Source: Virgibacillus sp. 7505 (GTDB lineage Bacteria; Bacillota; Bacilli; Bacillales; Amphibacillaceae). From it: DNA of 64,000 nt. The notes under the pieces were generated by a model. The model was not told the DNA's origin. It ran no database searches and saw only the letters and a list, made by a program, of their open reading frames with translations. The translations under genes were made by a program, and so were the position numbers. The stretch covers positions 124,001-188,000 of the forward strand of contig NZ_NPBF01000004.1 in the NCBI RefSeq assembly GCF_002272135.1, in the 5' to 3' direction. Of this stretch, positions 44,647-54,080 are shown piece by piece; the stretch's first letter is position 1; each line of letters begins with the position of its first letter.

Positions 44647-46544
44647 TAGTTTTTCTGACTTTCGATTTCTTCTACTAGCAGGGATAATTCTTCCCATCGC
44701 TCCATCTTTTTTTCCAGTTGCTGTTCCAGCTCCTGTTGCTCGGTAAACAGTTCTTGGACACGCTCACTGTTACTGCCTGCCTCGGTTATCCCTTCGGCAC
44801 ACGCTTCCAGTCGCTCTTCCAGATCAGCAATTTCGTCTTCTATAGAGTTCCATTCCTGCTGTTCTTTATAAGAAAGCTTCTGCTTCTGCTTTTTCTTTTC
44901 TTTCTGCGCTTGGACTGGCTCTGGCTTTGTCTGTTGCAGTTTCGGCTGTTCCTGAACCTTTTCCCGGTACTCGCTATAGTTGCCATAGAACGTTGAGACT
45001 GCCCCTGCTCCTTCGAAAAGGATTAGCTGGTCCACTACACGGTCAAGGAAATAACGATCGTGGGAAACCGTTATGACGACACCTGGATAGCTCTCCAGAT
45101 AATCTTCCAGAATGCCCAATGTTTCCGTATCCAGGTCATTGGTCGGTTCATCTAGAAATAGGACATTCGGTTCCTGCATCAATACACGAAGCAAATACAG
45201 CCTTTTTCGCTCACCGCCTGATAAACGGTGGATATACGTATATTGATGATTCCGCGGGAATAAGAATTGCTCCAGCATCTGTTCTGCAGTGATGATGTTA
45301 CCATCAGCAGTATGGATAACTTCGGCTACTTCCTTAATATAGTCAATAATGCGCAGCTGCTGGTCCATATCCTGCTGCAGCTGTGTATAATACCCCAGCT
45401 TTACTGTCTCTCCGGTCTCAACCTCCCCTGCTGTCGGCTGGATTCTGCCTGCAAGTGTATTCAAAAGGGTCGTCTTCCCGCTCCCATTCGGACCGATAAT
45501 TCCAATACGATCTCCTGGTTTGAACAGGAAGTCGAAATGACTGAATAGCGGCTTATCCCCGAATTGGACCGTTACGTCTTTTGCCTCCAGCACTTTCTTT
45601 CCTAAACGGGCTGCTCCAACCTGTAAGTCCAGTTCGTTCTCCTGTGTCTGAAACTTGGTTTCTTTCATTTGCTCTACTCGCTGGATCCGTGCTTTTTGTT
45701 TGGTTGTCCGGGCTTTTGCTCCGCGGTGCAGCCATGCAAGTTCCCGGCGCAATGTATTCTGGTGCTTTTCCTGATCCAGCAGTGTCTGAGCCTTCCGTTC
45801 TGCTTTTTTCGTCAAGTATGTTTCATAGTTTCCTTCATATCGATAGAGACTGCCCATCTCCAATTCAAAGATATGGCTCGTTATCCGATTCAGGAAATAT
45901 CGATCATGTGTTACAAGCATAAGAGCTCCAGGATAGCTAGGCAGATAGCCTTCAAGCCATTCGATTGTCTCGTTATCCAGATGGTTTGTCGGCTCATCCA
46001 GAAGCAGCAAATCAGCAGGCTGAATAAGCGCTTTTGCTAATGCTACCCGTTTGCGCTGTCCACCTGATAAAGTGTCGACAAGCGCTGTATAATAATCTAC
46101 TCCAAGCTTCGTCAGGATTGTTTTCGCCTGCGTACTTGCATCCCATGCATCTTCTGCATCCATTTTAGCTTGAAGGGTGAACAGCCGATTTTGCGTCTTT
46201 GCGTTATCTGGCTCCTTCTCCAAGCTTGAGAGTGTTTCCTCATATGCACGAATTGTCTGCAGGATTGGACTAGTACCGCTAAAAACTTCCTCCAGAACAG
46301 TTTTACCCGGAGTCAATTCCGGCTCCTGGGCCAAATAAGCCAACTGAAATGTTTTGCTGTGGTCGATGTTTCCGCTATCCGAACTTTCGATACCAGCCAA
46401 TACCTTCAGCAAAGTTGATTTTCCAGTTCCGTTTACACCTACCAGACCAATTCTTTCACGGCTTTCGATGTGGAATTCGATTTCCTGAAACAGCTGTTTA
46501 TCTCCATATGTCTTCGTAAGATTCTCTACACTGAAAATACGCAT
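44646..46544 (-). CDS. yfmR: ABC-F family ATPase, YfmR/Uup group
   Basis: The 632-residue soluble protein has two ABC domains in one chain, each with Walker A (GVNGTGKST, GPNGSGKTT), signature (LSGGQRKRV, LSGGERKRL) and Walker B (LLLLDEPTNHLD, VLFLDEPTNDLD), a linker between them and a C-terminal coiled-coil extension with a QKEKKKQKQK stretch. ABC-F proteins act on the ribosome; B. subtilis YfmR assists elongation at difficult sequences. The ATG with GGAGGAG is chosen. yfmR and yfmS neighbour each other in B. subtilis and a YfmS-like gene lies at 49358. Confidence 0.88.
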   Translation of the reverse strand: MRIFSVENLTKTYGDKQLFQEIEFHIESRERIGLVGVNGTGKSTLLKVLAGIESSDSGNIDHSKTFQLAYLAQEPELTPGKTVLEEVFSGTSPILQTIRAYEETLSSLEKEPDNAKTQNRLFTLQAKMDAEDAWDASTQAKTILTKLGVDYYTALVDTLSGGQRKRVALAKALIQPADLLLLDEPTNHLDNETIEWLEGYLPSYPGALMLVTHDRYFLNRITSHIFELEMGSLYRYEGNYETYLTKKAERKAQTLLDQEKHQNTLRRELAWLHRGAKARTTKQKARIQRVEQMKETKFQTQENELDLQVGAARLGKKVLEAKDVTVQFGDKPLFSHFDFLFKPGDRIGIIGPNGSGKTTLLNTLAGRIQPTAGEVETGETVKLGYYTQLQQDMDQQLRIIDYIKEVAEVIHTADGNIITAEQMLEQFLFPRNHQYTYIHRLSGGERKRLYLLRVLMQEPNVLFLDEPTNDLDTETLGILEDYLESYPGVVITVSHDRYFLDRVVDQLILFEGAGAVSTFYGNYSEYREKVQEQPKLQQTKPEPVQAQKEKKKQKQKLSYKEQQEWNSIEDEIADLEERLEACAEGITEAGSNSERVQELFTEQQELEQQLEKKMERWEELSLLVEEIESQKN

Positions 46545-46564
46545 GTACTCCTCCTTCCTGGACA

Positions 46565-46596
46565 AGGAAAAAGCCGCCCGTACAGGCGGCTTTTCC
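46565..46596 (-). terminator. pdxK terminator
   Basis: AAAAGCCGCC and GGCGGCTTTT arms on the minus strand, followed by TCC after a T-run, between pdxK and yfmR. Confidence 0.85.
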
Positions 46597-46610
46597 TCAT
46601 CCATCCCTGC

Positions 46611-47420
46611 TTATTGCTGCGGCATGGACTTTCTGGCACCATGATTGACAGGGCCTACATATTGATTAAGCTTGAAGCCTCCGCGAATCGCTTCTGTAAT
46701 GAATGTCTTCGCTTCATAAATCGCTTCTTTCACACTGCTGCCGTTCGCTAACAGCGCACAGATAGCTGCAGAACTTGTGCAGCCAGCACCGTGAGTATAA
46801 GTCGTATCGACATTCTCACTCTCAAGAATTTCAAAGCTTTCTCCGTCATAAAGCACATCAATTGCTTTATCTGTCTCAAGCTTGCTGCCGCCTTTTACAA
46901 GGACGTATTTCGCACCGAGCTCATGGATTTTCTGTGCTGCTTCTTTCATTTCTTCCACAGAATGAATAAGTGGCATTTGCGCCAGTTTAGCAGCCTCGAA
47001 CAAGTTAGGTGTGATCACAGTCGCAAGCGGGACTAGTTTCTCACGGAGACTGACTGTGTTTTCCGGCTGCAGCTCTTCATCCGCACCTTTACATACCATA
47101 ACCGGGTCAATTACTACATTTGGTATATTGTTTTCTTTAATCATGTTTGCAGCCAATTCGATGATTTCCGGAGAACCTAGCATTCCTGTTTTCACTGCAT
47201 CAACACCAGCACCTACTACGATCGTATTGAGCTGTTCCTTTACAGTATTCACATCAACCGGGAATACATTATGATGCCAGTTATTATAAGGATCCATTGC
47301 AACGATTGTCGTCACAGCAGACATTCCGTATACGCCAAATTCCTGCATTGTCTTCAGATCCGCTTGGATACCTGCCCCGCCAGAGGAATCTGAGCCTGCA
47401 ATTGTCAAAGCTTTTTTCAT
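46611..47420 (-). CDS. pdxK: pyridoxal/HMP kinase of the ThiD family
   Basis: The 269-residue ribokinase-fold enzyme has [17 protein letters not shown] at the start, [13 protein letters not shown] in the middle and the anion hole/catalytic stretch [16 protein letters not shown]. It resembles B. subtilis PdxK (YwdB) more than ThiD (YjbV), so pyridoxal phosphorylation is the preferred role, with hydroxymethylpyrimidine kinase as alternative. AAGGGG lies eight bases before the chosen ATG. The gene ends with its own terminator and no TPP riboswitch is seen. Confidence 0.87.
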   Translation of the reverse strand: MKKALTIAGSDSSGGAGIQADLKTMQEFGVYGMSAVTTIVAMDPYNNWHHNVFPVDVNTVKEQLNTIVVGAGVDAVKTGMLGSPEIIELAANMIKENNIPNVVIDPVMVCKGADEELQPENTVSLREKLVPLATVITPNLFEAAKLAQMPLIHSVEEMKEAAQKIHELGAKYVLVKGGSKLETDKAIDVLYDGESFEILESENVDTTYTHGAGCTSSAAICALLANGSSVKEAIYEAKTFITEAIRGGFKLNQYVGPVNHGARKSMPQQ

Positions 47421-47660
47421 GTCCGTTACCCCTTTTGCACACATGCTGTCATTTTTTTCACTAGTTTTATTATACTCCTTTTCCTCCATGACTATCAACC
47501 AGCCTGCATATAAGCAAAGAGCCCGAGTTAACTTTTGAGGAATTCTGCATTATATAAGGTTTTTCGTCAATCCTCTCTCCTTTTACTGGAAAACTATGTT
47601 GGATTTGTAATACAATGAATCTAGTTGTTTTTACCTATTTTATTAAGGAGGTGTTCCCTG

Positions 47661-49262
47661 TTGGAAGAGTATGGATTGGAAGAATCATATTTAAATAAGA
47701 GTTCTGCGCTCCATCGCCGGCATTATGGTCAGTATTTCACCCCCGATTATATTGCACACATGATGAAACAATGGGTGCTGCATAATCTGGAGGGCAGGAG
47801 GCTGCTTGATCCTGCTGTCGGTATGGGGAAGCTGGTTAAAGATATACCAACTACATATGATATAGACGCTTACGATGAGGACTTAGAGATTCTGGAAGCT
47901 AACAGGCACTTTTTCTCATCCCATTCGTCCATTCAGCTATATGAGCATGATTTCCTTGTAGATGGATGGGACAAAACATATGACGGTATTATATGCAATC
48001 CTCCCTATATTCCTTTTCGAAACGAAGATGAGAAGGAAATCTACTTAAACTTATTCCGGCAGAATATGGGCGTCTCGCTTTCTACATATACTAATTTGTA
48101 CGGTCTATTTATATTGAAAGCACTGCATCAGTTAGAAGAACACGGACGTGCTGCATTTATTGTACCTTCAGACTTTTTGAATGCACGGTATGGGACGAAA
48201 ATAAAAGAATATCTTCTGGATGATAGCGGCTTGGAAATGATCATAAATACTGACATCCAGATGGGCTGGTTCAAAGGGGCAGCGACTACCAGCTCTCTCC
48301 TGCTATTCGATAAGTCAAATAGAAGTGACACAATTGAGTTTATTCGAACGCAATCCAATGAGGAGCTTCAGCAGGCAGCAGCATATATGCTGTCTGATCG
48401 GAAAAAGCCCCTGGGTATCATTCGCCGCCAACAGGATCTGGCCCCGGCTGATAAATGGAGATTACATTTCTATCAGGAAGACCAGAAACGTTTCAGGAAC
48501 GTCCAGCCGCTTAACCATTTTGCTGCAGCTAAACAGGGTATAAAAACTGGATCAAATCAGTATTTCTGCTTCAATAATAGCAAGATGCGCCAGTGGAACA
48601 TCGGCAAGCAGCATTTTCTGCCTTGCATTTCTAAATCAGCACAATTGAAAAATCCCTTTTTTACGTATATTGATTACAAACAGCTCGTGCAAGAGGATGA
48701 ACAAATGCTTTTGCTGAACGCTGATGATGAACAATTAGATCATGCATTGGTACAGTATCTGGAGGATGGCAAGGCCCACCGCGTCGATCAGCGCCACCTC
48801 ATCCGATCCCGCAAACCATGGTACCGATATCCTGTAGTGGACGCAGCTTCGATCTTGGTAAGTGTATTCAACCGGAAGCAGATACAGTTTGTGCGAAATA
48901 AAACCAATGTCCGCCATCTGGACCAGTTAATCGGTATTCATTTTTATGAGGAATATGAACAAGATGCAGATCTTTTCATGGCTTATTTCCTCAGTGACAG
49001 AGCGCAGGAGCTAATGGCAAATCCTCACAAGGAATACGGTAAGGATCTGAAGAAACTGGAGCCTGATGATCTGAACTCATCCCTTGTCTTGGATGTTCAC
49101 GCACTTTCTGAGGATCAGAAGCAGGAAATCCGCAGTCTATACGGACGAATCGAATATTTAACGACACATGACGGAGATCAGCGGGAATTGGAGCACCACT
49201 ATCGGCTGCTGAACGAGTTGTTTCATGATTGGATACAACCATTTGAGGAAGAGGAGCTGTAA
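47661..49262 (+). CDS. orphan N6-adenine DNA methyltransferase
   Basis: The 533-residue protein has the gamma-type order: [16 protein letters not shown], motif [10 protein letters not shown] (about residue 50) and motif IV NPPY (Asn113), then a TaqI-like C-terminal target-recognition region with [14 protein letters not shown] and LIGIHFY. It is expected to methylate adenine in a specific site. No restriction endonuclease or Hsd subunit gene is adjacent. The TTG at 47661 is chosen because AAGGAGGTG lies seven bases upstream. It ends in its own terminator. Confidence 0.85.
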   Translation: MEEYGLEESYLNKSSALHRRHYGQYFTPDYIAHMMKQWVLHNLEGRRLLDPAVGMGKLVKDIPTTYDIDAYDEDLEILEANRHFFSSHSSIQLYEHDFLVDGWDKTYDGIICNPPYIPFRNEDEKEIYLNLFRQNMGVSLSTYTNLYGLFILKALHQLEEHGRAAFIVPSDFLNARYGTKIKEYLLDDSGLEMIINTDIQMGWFKGAATTSSLLLFDKSNRSDTIEFIRTQSNEELQQAAAYMLSDRKKPLGIIRRQQDLAPADKWRLHFYQEDQKRFRNVQPLNHFAAAKQGIKTGSNQYFCFNNSKMRQWNIGKQHFLPCISKSAQLKNPFFTYIDYKQLVQEDEQMLLLNADDEQLDHALVQYLEDGKAHRVDQRHLIRSRKPWYRYPVVDAASILVSVFNRKQIQFVRNKTNVRHLDQLIGIHFYEEYEQDADLFMAYFLSDRAQELMANPHKEYGKDLKKLEPDDLNSSLVLDVHALSEDQKQEIRSLYGRIEYLTTHDGDQRELEHHYRLLNELFHDWIQPFEEEEL

Positions 49263-49282
49263 AAAAAGCTCCTCTTTTTTTG
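49253..49282 (+). terminator. methyltransferase terminator overlapping its stop
   Basis: GAGGAGCT and AGCTCCTC arms followed by TTTTTTT. Confidence 0.9.
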
Positions 49283-49357
49283 GTTAAAAACGCTAAACTA
49301 ATCCTGGATTCCTCCGATAGATACGAATGTACATGTATAGCTACTAGGGGGATGACA

Positions 49358-50185
49358 TTGGAAAATAAAATTGAAGCAATCATAACAGCAGTGCCATATA
49401 TAAAAGCAATCCTTAGAGAAGAAGCAATGATCACCATTTTTGATGCAGAGCAGTATCTGTATTATTCTCCAAGTGCAGATCTAAACTTCCACCATAAAGC
49501 TGGAGATCCATTACCTGAAGATTACAAGCAATTCAAGCAAGTCAATCCAGACGGCGTTACTATCGTAAAAGTACCGAAAGAACAATTCGGCGTACCATTT
49601 GATAGCATTTCCATCCCGATAAAAGACGATGATGGGAAGATGATTGGCGGCTTGAATTGTGCAGTGACGACAGCCAAACAAGATCTGTTCAAGGACATTA
49701 TCAGCAGTATGGAAAGCGCAACCGATGCTTTACTAGGAAAGATACAGCATATTGCAGCGCATTCTGAGGAGTTATCTGCAACGACTGAGCAAATCTCCGA
49801 GAATACACGCAATACAGTGGCACACTCTGCTAAAATAACTGATATTGCAGGAACAATCAAAGGTATCAGCGAACAGACGAACCTACTCGGTCTCAACGCA
49901 GCCATCGAAGCAGCACGCGTAGGCAGTGCTGGCGCCGGATTCGGAGTTGTGGCTACAGAAGTCCGCAAGCTCAGTATTGAATCAAAGAATGCAACTGTCA
50001 GTATCGAAGACACACTTCGTGCAATAAAGGATTCCATCAATCGGATGCAAAATGATTTCCAGGAAATTGCAAGCTCTTCCCAGGAGGAAGCCAAGCTTGT
50101 TACAGAGTTTATGACCGAAATTGAAACGCTGACAAAAACAGCGGCTGACCTTCGTGAATATGCAGAAAAGAATATCCTGACATAA
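49358..50185 (+). CDS. yfmS: soluble chemoreceptor-like protein, YfmS-like
   Basis: The 275-residue protein has no membrane segment. An N-terminal sensory region of about 120 residues ([30 protein letters not shown]) precedes a shortened MCP signalling domain whose tip reads [20 protein letters not shown] and continues [12 protein letters not shown]. It can couple to CheA/CheW from the cytosol. B. subtilis YfmS has the same layout. The TTG at 49358 has AGGGGG six bases upstream; the ATG two codons earlier touches that site, so the start is not certain. Confidence 0.87.
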   Translation: MENKIEAIITAVPYIKAILREEAMITIFDAEQYLYYSPSADLNFHHKAGDPLPEDYKQFKQVNPDGVTIVKVPKEQFGVPFDSISIPIKDDDGKMIGGLNCAVTTAKQDLFKDIISSMESATDALLGKIQHIAAHSEELSATTEQISENTRNTVAHSAKITDIAGTIKGISEQTNLLGLNAAIEAARVGSAGAGFGVVATEVRKLSIESKNATVSIEDTLRAIKDSINRMQNDFQEIASSSQEEAKLVTEFMTEIETLTKTAADLREYAEKNILT

Positions 50186-50221
50186 AAAAGACGAGCCTGG
50201 CATGAAAGCAGGCTCATCTTA
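50183..50221. terminator. bidirectional terminator yfmS/ykhA
   Basis: AGACGAGCCTG and CAGGCTCATCT arms with one mismatch, A-run on the left and T-rich sequence on the right. Confidence 0.75.
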
Positions 50222-50225
50222 CTTA

Positions 50226-50765
50226 TTATTCTTCGAAATTACGACCATCGTTACGGAACCACGGATAGTCTGTTCCGAATGCCACTGCCATTTCCTTGGA
50301 GCGTTTCAACCGTTCCTTTCGATAGGCAGCACGCTGCGGCGCACCATCATGCAGCCACTTCTCTTCCGGGCTTTCCGGAAATACTTCTGGTACTACAACC
50401 GGCTGTTTGTTGTCATCCAATGCAACCATCGTTAAAAACGCTGTTGCCGATACCTTTCTGTCTCCTGTGCGCAAATCCTCTGTCACTGCTTTGACAAAAA
50501 CCTCCATGGAGGTATTGTTTGTCCACGTAACAAATGCTTCTACACAGATTGTATCTCCTACTTTCACCGGTGCAAGGAAATCCACACTGTCGGTTGAAGC
50601 TGTCACAACAAGCTGTCTAGCATGGCGGTATGCAGCGATTGCTGCTACGTCATCGATATGAGCCATGAGCGTCCCTCCGAACAGCGTACCGTGGTTGTTC
50701 GTATCAGGAGGAAGTACATGGGACGTTTTAACTGTCAAAGATGCGATACATGGTTTCGATTTCAC
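50226..50765 (-). CDS. ykhA: acyl-CoA thioesterase, YkhA-like
   Basis: The 179-residue hotdog-fold enzyme has DTNNHGTLFGGTLMAHIDDVAAIAA near the N terminus, with Asn and Asp of the YciA/BACH active site, and VDFLAPVKVGD. It hydrolyses acyl-CoA thioesters in the cytoplasm. The start is GTG with AAGGA upstream. It lies just downstream of clsA, 31 bases away, and may share its transcript. Confidence 0.9.
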   Translation of the reverse strand: MKSKPCIASLTVKTSHVLPPDTNNHGTLFGGTLMAHIDDVAAIAAYRHARQLVVTASTDSVDFLAPVKVGDTICVEAFVTWTNNTSMEVFVKAVTEDLRTGDRKVSATAFLTMVALDDNKQPVVVPEVFPESPEEKWLHDGAPQRAAYRKERLKRSKEMAVAFGTDYPWFRNDGRNFEE

Positions 50766-50796
50766 TATGGGTTCCTTCTTTCCGCCAGACTTTAGG

Positions 50797-52236
50797 CTAC
50801 AAGATCGGGGAGATCAAACGTGAAATGGATTCCTTGAAACGAATCCAGTTTGACCTCTGTTTATATAGTTTATGTGAAAGCTGTGTTGATAATAGGATAT
50901 CCTCTTCAAATTTTTCTTTCAATACCCCTGCCGTATTTTGATCATATAAAAATGCATTTACTTCGAAATTCAGACGGAAGCTTCGGACATCGATATTAGC
51001 TGTTCCGACCGAAGATATCTTATCATCCACCACAATCGTCTTCGCATGCAGGAAGCCATTTTGATAAATATAAACTTGGGCACCGGCCTTGATCAAGTCA
51101 CCAGCATTCGAGTAAGTTGCCCAATAAACAAATGGATGATCCGGCTTGTTCGGAATCATGATCCGGACGTCTACCCCTGACAGCACAGCAACCTTCAGTG
51201 CATCCGCCAGACTCTCATCCGGAATGAAGTATGGCGTCTGGATATATACATACTTCTTGGCAGAGAGAATCATCTTGATATAGCCATGCTTGATCTGCTC
51301 CCATTCAGAATCCGGTCCGCTTGAAACGATCTGGACCCCGACATTACCGACTGGTTCAGATAAATAATAGCGGTCTTCATATTCGATATCGTGCCGGGAA
51401 GCTTGGTTCCAATCCAAAATGAAGCGTGTCTGCATTGCTCTTACGGCCTCTCCAGTGATCCGCAGATGCGTATCACGCCAGTAACCGAATTTTTTATCAT
51501 AACCTAAATACTCATCCCCGATATTGAAGCCGCCAATATAGCCGACCTTCCCATCGATGATAGCCAATTTACGGTGATTTCGGTGATTGAGCTTCAGATT
51601 GATTTTCGGAATGAAGGACGGGAAGAAAGCTTCGATTTCAACACCAGCTTTTACGAGTCTGCGAACATAGTTCTTCTTGATACTTCGCGAGCCCATATCA
51701 TCATATAAAAAGCGAACTTTGACGCCTTCTTGTGCCTTCATAATCAATACATCTGCCAACCGTTCGCCAAGCTTGTCGCTTCGCACAATATAATACAAAA
51801 GGTGGATATGGTCCTTTGCCTGCGAAAGATCATGCAGCAGCGCATGAAACTTCTTCTGGCCATCCGTGAACAGCTCCACATCATTCCCCTGCGTCAAAAT
51901 TGCATCATCGTTCCGCAAATGCATGTAGGCCAGGTCTTTGTATTCCTTAACCGCCTCCTGTTTATAGACGAATGTATCTTCCTCGATAGCGCGTAATTGG
52001 GCCTGTACTTGCTTCTTCACACCAAGTCTGGATTTCGTATCCCAGGTGAATATCTTACTCGAGAGCTTGCGGCCGAAAAGCAAATAAATCACGAAGCCCG
52101 CTACCGGAATAAAGACGAGTACGAGCAGCCATGCCCATGTGACACTGGCATCGCGCCTTTCCAGGAAAACAATCGCTAATGCCAGGAGAATATTTATGAT
52201 AGTTAATAATCCTAATAAATACGCAAATATATGCAC
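50797..52236 (-). CDS. clsA: cardiolipin synthase
   Basis: The 479-residue enzyme starts with two membrane helices (residues 1-20 and about 30-50) and has two HKD motifs, NHRNHRKLAIIDG and HAKTIVVDD, followed by SVGTANIDVRSFRLNFEVN. It resembles B. subtilis ClsA end to end, including the C-terminal SRLISPIL. The GTG at 52236 is chosen because AAGGGAG lies eight bases upstream and the resulting N terminus matches ClsA. It makes cardiolipin at the inner leaflet. A shorter Cls-like protein is encoded at 3565. Confidence 0.95.
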   Translation of the reverse strand: MHIFAYLLGLLTIINILLALAIVFLERRDASVTWAWLLVLVFIPVAGFVIYLLFGRKLSSKIFTWDTKSRLGVKKQVQAQLRAIEEDTFVYKQEAVKEYKDLAYMHLRNDDAILTQGNDVELFTDGQKKFHALLHDLSQAKDHIHLLYYIVRSDKLGERLADVLIMKAQEGVKVRFLYDDMGSRSIKKNYVRRLVKAGVEIEAFFPSFIPKINLKLNHRNHRKLAIIDGKVGYIGGFNIGDEYLGYDKKFGYWRDTHLRITGEAVRAMQTRFILDWNQASRHDIEYEDRYYLSEPVGNVGVQIVSSGPDSEWEQIKHGYIKMILSAKKYVYIQTPYFIPDESLADALKVAVLSGVDVRIMIPNKPDHPFVYWATYSNAGDLIKAGAQVYIYQNGFLHAKTIVVDDKISSVGTANIDVRSFRLNFEVNAFLYDQNTAGVLKEKFEEDILLSTQLSHKLYKQRSNWIRFKESISRLISPIL

Positions 52237-52284
52237 ATGAGCGTCTCCCTTCATATGTAGCATATTTCCAATTACCCATACTAA

Positions 52285-52312
52285 TATATAGTATCACAGC
52301 AAGCATTGACAA
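52285..52312 (-). promoter_or_regulatory. clsA promoter
   Basis: Minus-strand TTGTCA (52307-52312), 16-base spacer, TATATA (52285-52290). Confidence 0.55.
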
Positions 52313-52342
52313 CTTCTTGAAACCCCAAAAGAAACAAAAGTA

Positions 52343-52371
52343 TTGAAAAGCGTCAAACTCAACCTTACACT
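52343..52371 (+). promoter_or_regulatory. rarD promoter
   Basis: TTGAAA (52343-52348), 17-base spacer, TACACT (52366-52371), 37 bases before the rarD ATG. Confidence 0.5.
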
Positions 52372-52408
52372 TGAATCATACAGAGAAAGAAAGAGAGGCC
52401 ATAATAAT

Positions 52409-53329
52409 ATGCAATCGCAATCATCCAAGTCCGGCGTCGTGTATGCAGCAATCGCATACGTGATGTGGGGCGTACTGCCGCTTTTTTGGAACTTATTAGG
52501 GGAAATAGACGCAGGTCATCTGCTGGCTCACAGAATCGTCTGGTCCTTTGTGACGATGATCCTTGTAGTTCTTTTGCTAGGGAAAATCCGTCCCTTCCTG
52601 AAACAAATAAAGGATTTAGTTTCAGATAAGCGTGCGTTCTGGGGTCTGTTCGCTGCTTCCTTGACCGTAAGCCTCAATTGGCTCGTATTTATCTGGGCGG
52701 TAAATTCCGGACATGTCCTGCAGTCCAGCTTAGGTTATTATATAAATCCACTGATCAGCATTTTGCTCGCGATGATTGTCTTGAAGGAAAAAAGCACTCG
52801 CTTGCAAATTGTCAGCTTCATCCTTGCCGCTCTTGGCGTACTCTATCTGACTATCAGTTATGGTGTGTTTCCTTGGGTATCATTCCTGCTCGCAATCAGT
52901 TTCGCTGTTTATGGCCTGTTGAAAAAAGTCGTTACCATTCCGCCAATGTTCGGACTGACAATCGAAACAATGTTCGTCACACCGCTGGCCATTTTGTATC
53001 TGCTATTTGTACCCGCAGCACATAGCGAACCGATAGCTGCAGGTACAGCTATCATCCTATTTTTGTCTGGGGCTGCCACAGCCGCACCGCTTCTGCTGTT
53101 TGCCCATGGAGCCCGCAGGCTTACTTTGACACAAATCGGTTTGCTCCAATATATCGGCCCGACACTCATGCTTCTCTTAGGTGTCACTTTATTCGGCGAA
53201 GCATTCACACATGCACACCTGATCGCTTTTTCATGTATTTGGGGAGCTCTAGTCCTCTACACCATTTCGGGTATCCGGCTGAAGCGCCTGACGACGAAGC
53301 AGCTAAAACAAGCCCAAGCTGCAAAATAA
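52409..53329 (+). CDS. rarD: RarD/EamA family transporter
   Basis: The 306-residue protein has about ten membrane helices and the RarD entry GVVYAAIAYVMWGVLPLFWNLL, with HRIVWSF in helix two and FAHGARRLTLTQIGLLQYIGPT late in the protein. RarD proteins belong to the drug/metabolite transporter superfamily; chloramphenicol resistance is the naming phenotype but the natural substrate is unknown. The ATG at 52409 is ten bases from GAGAGG. Confidence 0.9.
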   Translation: MQSQSSKSGVVYAAIAYVMWGVLPLFWNLLGEIDAGHLLAHRIVWSFVTMILVVLLLGKIRPFLKQIKDLVSDKRAFWGLFAASLTVSLNWLVFIWAVNSGHVLQSSLGYYINPLISILLAMIVLKEKSTRLQIVSFILAALGVLYLTISYGVFPWVSFLLAISFAVYGLLKKVVTIPPMFGLTIETMFVTPLAILYLLFVPAAHSEPIAAGTAIILFLSGAATAAPLLLFAHGARRLTLTQIGLLQYIGPTLMLLLGVTLFGEAFTHAHLIAFSCIWGALVLYTISGIRLKRLTTKQLKQAQAAK

Positions 53330-53336
53330 GCCACCT

Positions 53337-53588
53337 TTATTTACGAAAAGGTGGCAAGAAAAGCAATAACACAAATAATCCACATAAGATAGTAGCAAAG
53401 ATGTATAATGTCCCTTTGATGATCTCCTCCTGAAACAAGAAGGAGAATACACTGGTAACAAGCAGCAGCAAAGCCGTTACAGCAGCCGGGATGAATAAGA
53501 CGAACGGGTTCTTTGTGAAATGTCGCAGCACTCCGATACTAAGCAGTGCAATTCCAGAAAAAGCTAACAGCAGCAAGGAAAAATCCAT
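53337..53588 (-). CDS. small three-helix membrane protein, possibly YesK-like
   Basis: This 83-residue protein has three hydrophobic segments (about 3-20, 28-50, 58-80) separated by short charged loops (LRHFTKNP, QEEIIKG). AGGAGGT precedes the ATG. It resembles YesK-type proteins in size and topology but I cannot assign a function. It converges with rarD with only seven bases between the stops. Confidence 0.7.
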   Translation of the reverse strand: MDFSLLLLAFSGIALLSIGVLRHFTKNPFVLFIPAAVTALLLLVTSVFSFLFQEEIIKGTLYIFATILCGLFVLLLFLPPFRK

Positions 53589-53668
53589 ACCTGCACCTCC
53601 TGCTGTTCAGCTTATTCAGGAACTGCCCAATCGGTTATAACATATCGGCAATTCCTGCCGGGATTTTT

Positions 53669-53866
53669 TTAAAACCGCCGTTCTTCCCCAATCTCCTGTT
53701 GCGCATCATAGATGACAACTTTGCTAGGCGCATTATCCTTGGCAAGTCCTTCCGCTTCCAGAACAGCATCATCACGCGAACTATGATATTCAGCCGGTGC
53801 CACATTTTCTATCTTCACGTCACAGCCAGACACATCCTTGTTCTGGACACCACTGTATCCTTTCAT
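53669..53866 (-). CDS. small DUF2188-like protein
   Basis: The 65-residue soluble protein reads VAPAEYHSSRDDAVLEAEGL, then LAKDNAPSKVVIYDAQQEIG, the helix-strand pattern of DUF2188 proteins. Function is unknown. The ATG at 53866 is eight bases from AAGGAGG and is preferred to an ATG six codons earlier. A sigma-B-like promoter lies upstream, suggesting stress expression. Confidence 0.65.
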   Translation of the reverse strand: MKGYSGVQNKDVSGCDVKIENVAPAEYHSSRDDAVLEAEGLAKDNAPSKVVIYDAQQEIGEERRF

Positions 53867-53896
53867 ACCATGTGCCTCCTTCATAACTTTACTTTT

Positions 53897-53922
53897 GTTC
53901 CCAGCTGTTCATCTCGTGAAAC
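53897..53922 (-). promoter_or_regulatory. candidate sigma-B promoter
   Basis: Minus-strand GTTTCA (53917-53922), 14-base spacer and GGGAAC (53897-53902) resemble the sigma-B pattern GTTTAA-N14-GGGTAT (9 of 12). A sigma-A-like TTGAAT-17-TAGATT is also present further upstream, so the assignment is weak. Confidence 0.35.
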
Positions 53923-54080
53923 ATTACATGCCAGCTGTTCCCACTATTCAACTCCCTTTAAATCTAGTAAAATATAATTTTACATTCAATTCACGATTCT
54001 ATTTTATCGTATACCGCTGTCTAAGGAATTTGCTAGCGGGAATACGTAACTATATTTCTACCAAACGAGGGTGATGATGC

